Below are positions 1 through 7,534 of a stretch of 41,492 bases of DNA, in pieces. Numbering within the stretch: the first letter of the stretch is position 1; every line of letters begins with the position of its first letter. A program made the position numbers and the translations under genes. The stretch spans positions 1 through 41,492 of the forward strand of contig DATGIQ010000445.1 of NCBI GenBank assembly GCA_035295665.1. Direction: 5' to 3'. The stretch comes from DATGIQ01 sp035295665 (GTDB taxonomy: Bacteria; Planctomycetota; Planctomycetia; Gemmatales; Gemmataceae). Under the pieces are notes generated by a model. The model saw only the letters and a list, made by a program, of their open reading frames with translations. It searched no databases and was not told the origin of the DNA.

Positions 1-60
1 TGAATGCTGTAGGCACTGAACCGGCCGCAACTCTCCAAAACAGACTTCGGGATTCACGCC

Positions 61-1308
61 TCACTTGATCAGCCGCGCATCGGCCCAATCGACGTGGTCT
101 TGCACATCACCGTGCCGGCCAAACAACACGGCGAGCGTAAGCTCCCGCGCACCGGCGACGCGGACGCGAACCGGCAAGGGCTTGTCCCGGCCAGTCAATT
201 CCCGGGCCGTCCCCCAATCGGCTGGCTTACCGTCCACCAGGATCTCGATGAGAACACTCCCTTCGTGGCCCGTGCGATCATCAAGTCCCACCGAGCCCTC
301 AAACCATTGATACCTGCCGCCCAGGTCGTAGGTAAGCCGGCTTTGGCTGTGCATGCCGATCCCTTTATCGAAAGTGCTCGATCCGACCCGCAGCTCGTTC
401 CCGGCCACACTGGTGTCTTTGGTGTAGGGCCAATGCACACCCAGATAGGGCGTGTGCTCATAGCGGCGCGGCTCCAGATCGGAAAGATAGACGGCGCGTC
501 CCTGCCGCAGGTCCAGGGCAATAATCTGCCTTACCGGGATTCGAACCGATGCACCAAAGAAGGTTTTTCCAATCAATTCTTCGCCGTTGGCCTGGGCAGA
601 CAAAAGGGATAGCCGAGCACCGTTCGTCAACACCAGCCGTCCGTAGACGCCTTTCGGCCGAAAGATTCGGGCCAGCTCCGTGCTCAAGGCGAGAACCGCA
701 ACCTTGCTCCGCGCAATCTGGACTTCCTTGCCCTTGGCAGTGTCGAGATGAATCTCACCGGCATCCAGGGCCGTCAGGGTTCCTTCCACCAGATCGCCAT
801 TGCGGAGGAGAGCACAGTCGCCCTTCCGGCGTTGCGCTGCCGAACGTGGGTGAAGCCGATCGCCGTCGTCGATACCTTGCGGGGCGGGAAACCAGAACAG
901 GGAAATGGCGGACAACGGCAGATTCAATTCCGCGTCAGTCCCGATCTGGGCCTGGAAGCGAATCCGTTCGGCGCGGAGTTCCAGCGGCGTTCCGGGAAGC
1001 TGGTCGCCATTGGTAAAAACGACACGTTCTCCGCGCGGCGTCGACGGCAAAGCGGTCTGACTCCGGCGAAGGGAGATCAGATCTGTGCCTTTGACCTGGA
1101 TCGGTTTTGTTCCGCCCAGCGATACGGACCAATCGTCACGGAGCTGTTGCAAAGATCCCGTGGCGACAACCCCATCGGCGGGATGAAGATCGAAGAGCGG
1201 GGCGGACGATTCTTGCGCCGGAACGGGGGAAGTCCAGAATATCAACAGGTAGAGAAAAAATTGCAAAATGCAATTCGCATTTTGCAAGTTGCATTTTCCG
1301 TACTTCAT
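61..1308 (-). CDS. Secreted NPCBM-domain protein
   Basis: A 415-residue protein with a hydrophobic N-terminal stretch (about residues 12-27, ending near SPVPAQ) that looks like a signal peptide. The last ~145 residues match the NPCBM fold (novel putative carbohydrate-binding module): YLGVHWPYTKD, FDKGIGMHSQS, a tryptophan-rich FEGSVGLDD strand and a closing HVDWADARL. The middle region has no recognised domain but repeats short beta-type segments about gene-encoded thresholds such as LRNGDLVEGTL and LTNGARLSLL. The start at 1308 is chosen because its ATG overlaps the TGA of the upstream gene (ATGA), which implies translational coupling; a longer reading frame to 1461 would run inside that gene. 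It is the last gene of a four-gene minus-strand run. Known for the family: NPCBM domains are common in exported planctomycete proteins and are thought to bind sugars. The sugar target here is unknown. Confidence 0.85.
   Translation of the reverse strand: MKYGKCNLQNANCILQFFLYLLIFWTSPVPAQESSAPLFDLHPADGVVATGSLQQLRDDWSVSLGGTKPIQVKGTDLISLRRSQTALPSTPRGERVVFTNGDQLPGTPLELRAERIRFQAQIGTDAELNLPLSAISLFWFPAPQGIDDGDRLHPRSAAQRRKGDCALLRNGDLVEGTLTALDAGEIHLDTAKGKEVQIARSKVAVLALSTELARIFRPKGVYGRLVLTNGARLSLLSAQANGEELIGKTFFGASVRIPVRQIIALDLRQGRAVYLSDLEPRRYEHTPYLGVHWPYTKDTSVAGNELRVGSSTFDKGIGMHSQSRLTYDLGGRYQWFEGSVGLDDRTGHEGSVLIEILVDGKPADWGTARELTGRDKPLPVRVRVAGARELTLAVLFGRHGDVQDHVDWADARLIK
1258..1308 (-). repeat. A/T-rich 'NCxLQ' low-complexity element at a gene start
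   Basis: An A/T-rich stretch made of variations on TTTGCAA / TTGCATT covers the first codons of the NPCBM gene and encodes residues like KCNLQNANCILQFF. A related stretch covers the start of the gene at 3221. The composition contrasts sharply with the GC-rich surroundings, and the element provides the start region and part of the signal peptide. The family assignment is by eye only. Confidence 0.55.
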
Positions 1309-2387
1309 TTTTGCAGGATCGGCAGATAATTGTTCGGAATTTGCAGGATGATACAGGCCATCGCGGTGGCGTAATCGTAGCCGAAGCGCTGGTCCGTCCA
1401 GCAGCCATGCAGCGGCCGTCCTGGGTGATTGATCAGCTCCTCGCGGATGGCGGGATACCATTCTTTCCAGTAGGGATCACCGGCTGTCCACATCGCCTGG
1501 GCGGCGTAGTAGTGGCCGTAGTAGTAATGCAAATGCACGTCCGGCCGGATGGACTCGGCGTTCGGTTTGAACTGCATCAAATAGCGAAGTCCGCTCTCGA
1601 CCTCGGGTCCCTTGTAAACGCCGGCACAGTGCAGGGCAACGACGCCGGCGGCACTGCGAGCGAATTGGGACGGGCCTCCATGTAATTGGTAGTGGAAGCC
1701 ACCGTCCCCCCGGTCCTGACAACGCTTCACATAGCTGATGCACCGATCCACCGTGGATTTCGCCACGTAAAAGCCGGCGTTGCGTGCCGCTCGCAGGGCC
1801 ATGATCTGGCAAATCGTCACGGACACATCGGCATCCTTGCTGCTGGGCATATACCGCCAACCGCCTTCGCTGTTTTGGCTATTCTGGATCAGTTGAATGG
1901 CCTGTTTGAGTGTGGTGCGGAGGCGTTCGCGCAGCTCCTTGTCATGGACCATGCCATGAACCTCGGCCAAAAAGAGCGTGCCGAAACCGTGTCCATACAT
2001 CGGTCCGTGCGAGTAACCGGTCCGGCTTACCAGGTAGCCACCGTTGTTTTGGTCCAGGACGTAGCGGAGCGCTTTGGTGACGACGTCTCCGTAGGAGCCC
2101 CGACCGGGGTGATGTCCCCCCGCCATCATCGCCAGCCCCGCCAAGCTGGTGATGGCAATGTTGCCTTGGTGCTGCACCGTACCGAACGACCCATCCACAT
2201 GCTGACACCGGCTCAGGTATGCCAATCCCTGGTCGATAGCTTGCTGGGCGGCGGGCGTGATCATATTCTTGGCTGCTGCACCGTCCGGCAAACTCTCGCG
2301 GTCGGCGCCCGGCGCCAAGGGAGCACCGCCGAGCGCGCTCAGGATCGCTCCACAGCTACCTTGAACAAATTGGCGACGCGTCCACAT
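1305..2387 (-). CDS. Tat-exported prenyltransferase/squalene-oxidase-repeat protein
   Basis: A 360-residue protein. The N-terminus has a twin-arginine signal (RRQFVQG followed by an Ala/Leu-rich stretch), so export of the folded protein is expected. From about residue 45 it shows alpha/alpha-barrel repeats typical of the prenyltransferase/squalene-cyclase fold: GLAYLSRCQHVDGSFG, ALRYVLDQNNGGYL, AIQLIQNSQNSEGGWRY, CISYVKRCQDRGDGGFHY and YLMQF. The length fits the short planctomycete members of this group, which lack an obvious cyclase DxDD motif, so enzymatic activity is doubtful. The start is supported by a GGAGG seven bases upstream of the ATG. The gene lies 36 bases after the small anchored protein and overlaps the NPCBM gene by four bases (ATGA). 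Such proteins are regularly found beside MoxR/BatA/DUF4175 genes in planctomycetes; their role is not known. Confidence 0.85.
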   Translation of the reverse strand: MWTRRQFVQGSCGAILSALGGAPLAPGADRESLPDGAAAKNMITPAAQQAIDQGLAYLSRCQHVDGSFGTVQHQGNIAITSLAGLAMMAGGHHPGRGSYGDVVTKALRYVLDQNNGGYLVSRTGYSHGPMYGHGFGTLFLAEVHGMVHDKELRERLRTTLKQAIQLIQNSQNSEGGWRYMPSSKDADVSVTICQIMALRAARNAGFYVAKSTVDRCISYVKRCQDRGDGGFHYQLHGGPSQFARSAAGVVALHCAGVYKGPEVESGLRYLMQFKPNAESIRPDVHLHYYYGHYYAAQAMWTAGDPYWKEWYPAIREELINHPGRPLHGCWTDQRFGYDYATAMACIILQIPNNYLPILQK

Positions 2388-2423
2388 CGGAGGTCCTCCG
2401 CTAGAGTGACTTGAATCGGGTGC

Positions 2424-3221
2424 TCAGGGTTCGGCTTTGCGTCGGCCCTTTTCAGCGATCGTGGCATAGTACTGTTTGAGCAGATCGGCATATTTGGCCA
2501 TGAACTGCTCGCGGGAATACTGGTCCATCTCTTGCCGCAGCGTCTGGGGTAGGTGGCCCCAAACGTCCTTGTATAGATCCGCAATCTTGCTCATTCCCTC
2601 CTGTCCCTTCTTACCACCTTGCGGGCTGCCTGTGCTTGCGTTCTCCGGCTGTTCTTGTTCTGGGTTGCCGGATGCCTGGTTGCGCTGCGGATGGTTTCGG
2701 CGTGTTTGTTGATTACGCTGGTTCGAGGAACTCGAAGAACTGCGGCTCTGCTGCTGACGCCGAGTCTGCTCGATGAGCACGCCCAGATCACGGACGATTT
2801 CGCCTTGGGTTTGCTGGGTAACCTCACCGGAATCGTTCTTGTGCAATCGCTCCTCGGCCTGGCTCAGGTTTTTGGAAATACGGTTGTGGATTTCTCTGAT
2901 TTTCTCCTGTGCATCTTGGATGTTCCGCTCCGCGTCGCCGGTCGGTTCTTGAGATTTGGGCGATTCGGTTTTCTTTGGCTTGGGCTCTTCCTTCGATTCT
3001 GGTGCTGGCATCGGCAGCATCTCGGGCTGAGGTTTGACTTTTTTCTTGAGGCGCACCGGCGGTTCGGGCTGATCCGGCGCGGAAGGCGCCTGCGCGGGAA
3101 GCAGAGGTTGGAAATTGAGAATGAAAAACTGGAAAATGAAAACTGCAAAGAAAAGAATAACGAAGCGGACCAAGACCTTGTTCTGATCAGCAATTTGCAA
3201 TCGGCAATTCCATGTCTTCAT
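2424..3221 (-). CDS. Small membrane-anchored, Pro/Gln-rich coiled-coil protein
   Basis: A 265-residue protein not assigned to a named family. A hydrophobic segment at about residues 17-41 (VRFVILFFAVFIFQFF core) is a signal anchor. It is followed by a Pro/Lys/Glu-rich linker, a helical charged stretch (NIQDAQEKIREIHNRISKNL), a Ser/Gln/Asn-rich low-complexity region, and a conserved-looking C-terminus: DVWGHLPQTLRQEMDQYSRE, then FMAKYADLLKQYYATIAEKG. That C-terminal pattern is what I remember from small proteins found next to DUF4175 and BatA genes in planctomycetes. The ATG overlaps the stop of the large upstream gene (ATGA at 3218-3221), so the two are probably translated together. The first 45 codons lie in an A/T-rich element unlike the rest of the gene. 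A structural or scaffold role in the envelope is inferred. Confidence 0.75.
   Translation of the reverse strand: MKTWNCRLQIADQNKVLVRFVILFFAVFIFQFFILNFQPLLPAQAPSAPDQPEPPVRLKKKVKPQPEMLPMPAPESKEEPKPKKTESPKSQEPTGDAERNIQDAQEKIREIHNRISKNLSQAEERLHKNDSGEVTQQTQGEIVRDLGVLIEQTRRQQQSRSSSSSSNQRNQQTRRNHPQRNQASGNPEQEQPENASTGSPQGGKKGQEGMSKIADLYKDVWGHLPQTLRQEMDQYSREQFMAKYADLLKQYYATIAEKGRRKAEP
3110..3221 (-). repeat. Second A/T-rich 'LQIAD / FQFFILNFQ' element at a gene start
   Basis: Two A/T-rich stretches (about 3110-3160 and 3180-3221), built of GAAAAT/GAAAAC and TTTGCAAT/TTGCCGATT units, encode the N-terminus of the small anchored protein, including its start codon and membrane segment. They resemble the element at 1258-1308. 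Both copies sit at the 5' end of a minus-strand gene, immediately inside an ATGA overlap. Confidence 0.5.
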
Positions 3222-6200
3222 TTCTTGTCCTCCTCGATCTCCGCCGGCGCACGGAACTGTTGGAACAGATCGGCGATTTCTCCCTGCTCTTGCCGAATCG
3301 CTTGCAGCGCGTCTTGATCTTGTTTCGTCAGCTTCTCGCGGTCGGGGTGCTGCTGGTCAAACGTCTTGGTGCGTTCGTTGACCTCTTCTTGAAGTGCCCG
3401 TAGTGCCTTGAGCTGGGCTAGGGGCGCGATGCGATCGCTGGCATCTCCTCCGCTTCCGCTTCCGCCGCTTCCGCCTCCGCCGCTTCCCTCGCCTCCTCCT
3501 CCCCCGCCACCGGAGGATTGCCCCATTCCGGGCTCCGGCTTGAGGGACTCCAGCAAGCGATCCATGCGGCGGGCGGCGGCGCGTTGCCAATTCCGCGTCG
3601 CCGTATCCGCGGCCTGCTCGGCCGGCACGTCCAGGGCGGATTCTTGACTGAACGGCGTGTTCTCGATGCGTTCCCGTGCCTTGTCCAGGCGTTCGACCAT
3701 CTGGTCGGAAGCTTCGTTCATCGCGCCGGCGGATGTGTTCAGCAGATGGGCAAAGACCTTGGCGGCCTGGAGCTTCTCCTTCGCTATCTGCTGGACCTCT
3801 TCGCTAAGGCCACGCTGGTTCTCCGCCAGACTGCGCAGACTGGCTTGGAGCGGCCGCACCCATTGCTTGCGCTGGAGCAATTCTCGATGGATCCGCGCGG
3901 ATTCTGCGAGTAGCGTCTCCTGACGTTCACGCAGGCCCTTGATTTGGTCGGCCAATTTCGCCAGCTTTTCGCGGGCCAATTGTTCCTCGGTTTCTTCCCG
4001 AGCTTCGCGGAGCTTTTGCTGCGCTTCGTTGAGTCGGTCGAGCATCTCTTCCTGAAGCTCCTCGGAATTTTCGCCATTGTCCATCTGCCGTCCGGCACGC
4101 TGCATGCCGCTGCTGGCCTCACCAAGGGCCTGGCTGGCACGCTCGGCGCGCAGCCGGGAGAGTTCGCGGACCATCTCCTGGGTTTCGCGTTGCAGTTGTT
4201 CTTGCTCACGGGCCAACCGTTTGAGCGCTTCCTGCCGTTGTCGCGGATCGGCCATTTGCGCGGCCTCCTTGGCTTTCGCCCGCAGCCGATCTTGCTGTTC
4301 CAGCAGATTCCCGAGCTGCTGTTCGGCCTCGCGCAGTTTCTTGGCGAGGCGATCCAGGTTTTGCTCGCGGCGGTCTTCCAGGGCCTTGACGACCTCCTCC
4401 ATTCCGTGCACACTGCCTTGCTGTTGCTTGCTCGCTCGGGCCAACTGCATTTTGCGGATGCTCTGTTCGGCTTCCCGCATCTTGCCGGCGGCGTCGCTCT
4501 CTTCGCCCCGACTCGCCGCTTCGCCAAGCTGCTTGGCCATGGCGGGATCCCGGTCAGCGCGATCCGCGGCCAACCGTTTGAGCTTCTGCAAGAGCTGACC
4601 CGCCCGGTCGGCCAAGTTGCGCTGAGCCTCCTCGGTTCGTTCCAGCTCGGCTTTCTGTGTGGGATTCAATTGATCCCGATCGGGACTGGGCGGAAGCTCC
4701 TGTGCGAGTCCGGCCGTCCGCTCCGAAAGTCGTCGTTGCTCCCCGAGAATCGATTTAGCCTCACCCTTCACCTCCCGTGTGCTGCTCCACGGCTCCAGCA
4801 GCTCGAGAAGCTCGCTGAAGGTTTTCTCAGCCTCCTCCTGATGTTTGCGGGCTTCGGAGAGAGGGCTCGGGTTTTTACTCGCGAAAGGTTTGGCGGCACC
4901 AACCTCGCTTTGCTTGCGCGCCTCAGTCAATTGGGGCTCGATCTGGCTTAGCTCTTCACGGGCCAGCCGATTGAGCTCGGCGGCCACCGTTTCCATGCGG
5001 TCATTGGTGCCGGAACGCGGCATCTGGTTGTCGTGTATCGTCTGCAAGATCCGGCCAACTTCGGCGCGGAGTCCTTCCTGATCGGTGCCCACGCGGGCCC
5101 GGATCTGTTGCTGGAGCTGTTCGGCCTGAAGCAGCTCGTCGAGGTTCTTGGATGGCAAGGGCCCCTGCTCGGTCCGCTGCTGCACCTCGGCCGGGATCAC
5201 CAGCGCCTTGGCTTCTTGCTGCTGTTTGTGCAGGCGGACCAAATCTTGCTGAATCTGGGCTTGGGCTTCGTCGAGGGCCGTTTCGAGCGCCGCCCGGCCG
5301 ACCACGCGGAGCTCCACTTCCTGGCTGCAACCCGGTTTCTTGCCAGCAGTCACATCATCAAAGTCGTCGGCGCAGACTTGGATGACGAGCAGGTCGCCTT
5401 CACGGAGATTCAGCTCACGTAGGGACCAGCGACGGCCAATTTCCAGCCGAAGTGGACGCAGACGCACATTTTGCGACGGCACTACAAATGGTGAGGCCGT
5501 CATGGCCGTGAGGAATTGGGGCAGGACTGCACCCAGGGCGGCATGGTCATAAAGCAGTAGCCGTCCTGCGCTACCCGGTGCCCCCGTGCTTCCTCCGGGT
5601 TTGTGGCGATAATCCAGAGAAACCGAACGAATGGCGTAACGCTGATCTTCGACTTGGGCCAAAAGGGTGATCTCGGCATCGGGAAGGACATCGAGACTGT
5701 CTCGGCTCAGGGATGGCCGTTCCAGATGGCTCACCGGCGCAGGGTCCGCGAGGGTGTGCATCTCCACCAGGCGCGTGTTCCTCAGTCCCATCTCATCTTC
5801 GAAGTGCAGAGCAAAGGTGCCGCTGACCCGGGCGATGAAATCGATGGTGAAGACCGTACCGCCGGATTCGAGCCGGGCCGGGATTCGGCGCCAAGCTTGT
5901 TGGCTCGCGGCGGCCCATTCGAGGGCACCGGCCGGCCGCGGCGCTCCGAGTGGCTGGAGAAATGCCGCCATCGTCAATGCTGGCTCCAGCTCCGGCGGAA
6001 CTTCGAGCCAGGCACGGACCAAGGGCCGGTTCGCGGCGGCACGCAGATGGACCGCGGTCCCGGCGGCTGCCTCGATGCTGCTCGTTCCGTCCGGCAGATC
6101 CACGGCATGCAAGTCGGTGTAGTCTGGGAAATGCAAGTGGATTTGCGGCGACGGCCGACCTGCCAACGGCACCAGCTGGGGCGGGGGAAAGACCGCCACC

Positions 6201-7039
6201 TCGTACCAGCTCGAAACGGCATCGTTGGCGCGGGCCTGGAAACGAAAGGGATGGTGGACGCGGCTAGCCTCCAGGCGGGCCAGCAATTCTCCTTCTTGGG
6301 AGCCATCCACGCGCTGGATCTCGTAGTCTTGCTCGAGGGGCGGCCCGTGTTCAAAGCGAAACACGATGCGGGCCCGTTCCGGAATCAGGCCGCGAATTCG
6401 GCCACGGATCTCGAAGACCTCGCCCTGGGCCACCCGTGAACCGGCCGTAATCTCGAGCTGGGTCTGCCGGGGCCATTCCCGGCCGCCGAAGGGATGCGCC
6501 AGGCGATAGAGCGCCGTCCACGCCAACTGGGGATACGCCAAGATCAAACCCACAGCCAGCGCAGAAACCCCTGCCAACGATGCCCCGGCAGCACGGACGC
6601 CACGGGAGTCGACCACCGGATGGAAATCCAGGCCGGACGCGAGATTCAGGGCTCGCTCCACGGCCTTTCGGCGCAAGCTGGGCGAGCCGCCTCGTTCTGA
6701 GTCGGCGGGCTGCTCCAGAAACTGGACCGCGCTGGCGAGGGAATCATTCAGCGCGGGGTAACGGCTTTCTACACGCAGGGCCAAGCTCAGATCATCGGCG
6801 TGGGCCCAAAGCGGGCGCAGCAGGGAGCGATAGGCAACCGTGCCGCCCAGCGCAAGGGTGCCGGCGAGCAGAATCGCCCGCACCAGGCTCGGAAGATGTC
6901 CGGGAATGCGCCAATCGAGCAAGCCCGTAAGGACCGCGGCCGACAACACAATGACGAGGACCAAGGCAAGGCCACGGAAAGTGACAACCAGACGAAGGCG
7001 ACGGCGAAGGGCGGCCAGGCGGGGTTGCAGGTCGTTCAT
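3218..7039 (-). CDS. DUF4175-like giant membrane/coiled-coil protein
   Basis: A 1273-residue protein. The N-terminus carries two membrane segments (about residues 22-43 and 52-70) and a third near 150-170, followed by a beta-rich region with repeated FRF/FHFEDE strands (about 185-560). From about 575 to 1150 it is a long Glu/Gln/Arg-rich coiled coil with stretches such as REAEQQLGNLLEQQDRL and LNEAQQKLREAREET. A Gly/Ser-rich linker (about 1180-1205) separates this from a short helical C-terminus that includes LRALQEEVNERTKTFD and IRQEQGEIADLFQQF. The architecture fits the DUF4175 group found with MoxR/DUF58/BatA genes. Its TGA overlaps the next ATG. It begins the minus-strand run, with 495 bases of non-coding DNA upstream shared with glnN. 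A role in envelope stress or mechanical linkage is only inferred. Confidence 0.8.
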   Translation of the reverse strand: MNDLQPRLAALRRRLRLVVTFRGLALVLVIVLSAAVLTGLLDWRIPGHLPSLVRAILLAGTLALGGTVAYRSLLRPLWAHADDLSLALRVESRYPALNDSLASAVQFLEQPADSERGGSPSLRRKAVERALNLASGLDFHPVVDSRGVRAAGASLAGVSALAVGLILAYPQLAWTALYRLAHPFGGREWPRQTQLEITAGSRVAQGEVFEIRGRIRGLIPERARIVFRFEHGPPLEQDYEIQRVDGSQEGELLARLEASRVHHPFRFQARANDAVSSWYEVAVFPPPQLVPLAGRPSPQIHLHFPDYTDLHAVDLPDGTSSIEAAAGTAVHLRAAANRPLVRAWLEVPPELEPALTMAAFLQPLGAPRPAGALEWAAASQQAWRRIPARLESGGTVFTIDFIARVSGTFALHFEDEMGLRNTRLVEMHTLADPAPVSHLERPSLSRDSLDVLPDAEITLLAQVEDQRYAIRSVSLDYRHKPGGSTGAPGSAGRLLLYDHAALGAVLPQFLTAMTASPFVVPSQNVRLRPLRLEIGRRWSLRELNLREGDLLVIQVCADDFDDVTAGKKPGCSQEVELRVVGRAALETALDEAQAQIQQDLVRLHKQQQEAKALVIPAEVQQRTEQGPLPSKNLDELLQAEQLQQQIRARVGTDQEGLRAEVGRILQTIHDNQMPRSGTNDRMETVAAELNRLAREELSQIEPQLTEARKQSEVGAAKPFASKNPSPLSEARKHQEEAEKTFSELLELLEPWSSTREVKGEAKSILGEQRRLSERTAGLAQELPPSPDRDQLNPTQKAELERTEEAQRNLADRAGQLLQKLKRLAADRADRDPAMAKQLGEAASRGEESDAAGKMREAEQSIRKMQLARASKQQQGSVHGMEEVVKALEDRREQNLDRLAKKLREAEQQLGNLLEQQDRLRAKAKEAAQMADPRQRQEALKRLAREQEQLQRETQEMVRELSRLRAERASQALGEASSGMQRAGRQMDNGENSEELQEEMLDRLNEAQQKLREAREETEEQLAREKLAKLADQIKGLRERQETLLAESARIHRELLQRKQWVRPLQASLRSLAENQRGLSEEVQQIAKEKLQAAKVFAHLLNTSAGAMNEASDQMVERLDKARERIENTPFSQESALDVPAEQAADTATRNWQRAAARRMDRLLESLKPEPGMGQSSGGGGGGGEGSGGGGSGGSGSGGDASDRIAPLAQLKALRALQEEVNERTKTFDQQHPDREKLTKQDQDALQAIRQEQGEIADLFQQFRAPAEIEEDKK

Positions 7040-7534
7040 GCCGGTAATTCCCTGGCGCCTGCTCGGTGCCCTGCTACCCTAGCATTTCTCCCAGTCCGCA
7101 GGGCATCGAACGGGTCGTAGGAACACTATAGCAGGATCTTGGCGGTTACGCAAAAGTCCTTCCAATCCTCGTCATCGTCGCATCTTGGACCGGTACGGGT
7201 CATCGGGCTGCGTGGGGCAATGCGGGACAGGTAGATCCGCTACGGAGCGGTACGCGCCGCGGGAGTAACGGCCATGCGTTGACGGGGAGCCACCGACTCC
7301 GAGAGAAGCACATTTGACAGGGAAGCACCTTTTTATAACATGGAGGCTAGCGGGTCGGTCGCCGGCTTCGCGGATCGATCGGATCGCATCGCCCGGCCCC
7401 GACAAGCCGTTTCTCCTCTCCCACCGTTGAGCCGAGATACGCGGTATCGGTTGCACCGGTTCCGAATGATTGAACTGCCGCTGACCCCGAGGGAATCACC
7501 GCTCTAAAGGAGCGGTTCCGGAGAACATCGTGCA
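7040..7534. other. Divergent intergenic region between DUF4175 gene and glnN
   Basis: 495 bases with no convincing gene. It must hold the promoters of both divergent neighbours. A TTGACA at 7314-7319 is followed by TATAAC at 7334-7339, but the 14-base spacer is short for a sigma-70 promoter. No clear sigma-54 (GG-N10-GC) element was found despite the nitrogen-assimilation gene downstream. A GGAG lies about 13 bases before the glnN start. Confidence 0.4.

Noticed and set aside
7314..7339. TTGACA...TATAAC as the glnN promoter
   Set aside because: The 14-base spacer is too short for confidence; it is mentioned only in the intergenic entry.
7172..7456. Short minus-strand open frame in the glnN upstream gap
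   Set aside because: Arg/Pro-rich with no ribosome-binding site and no recognisable motif; likely chance.
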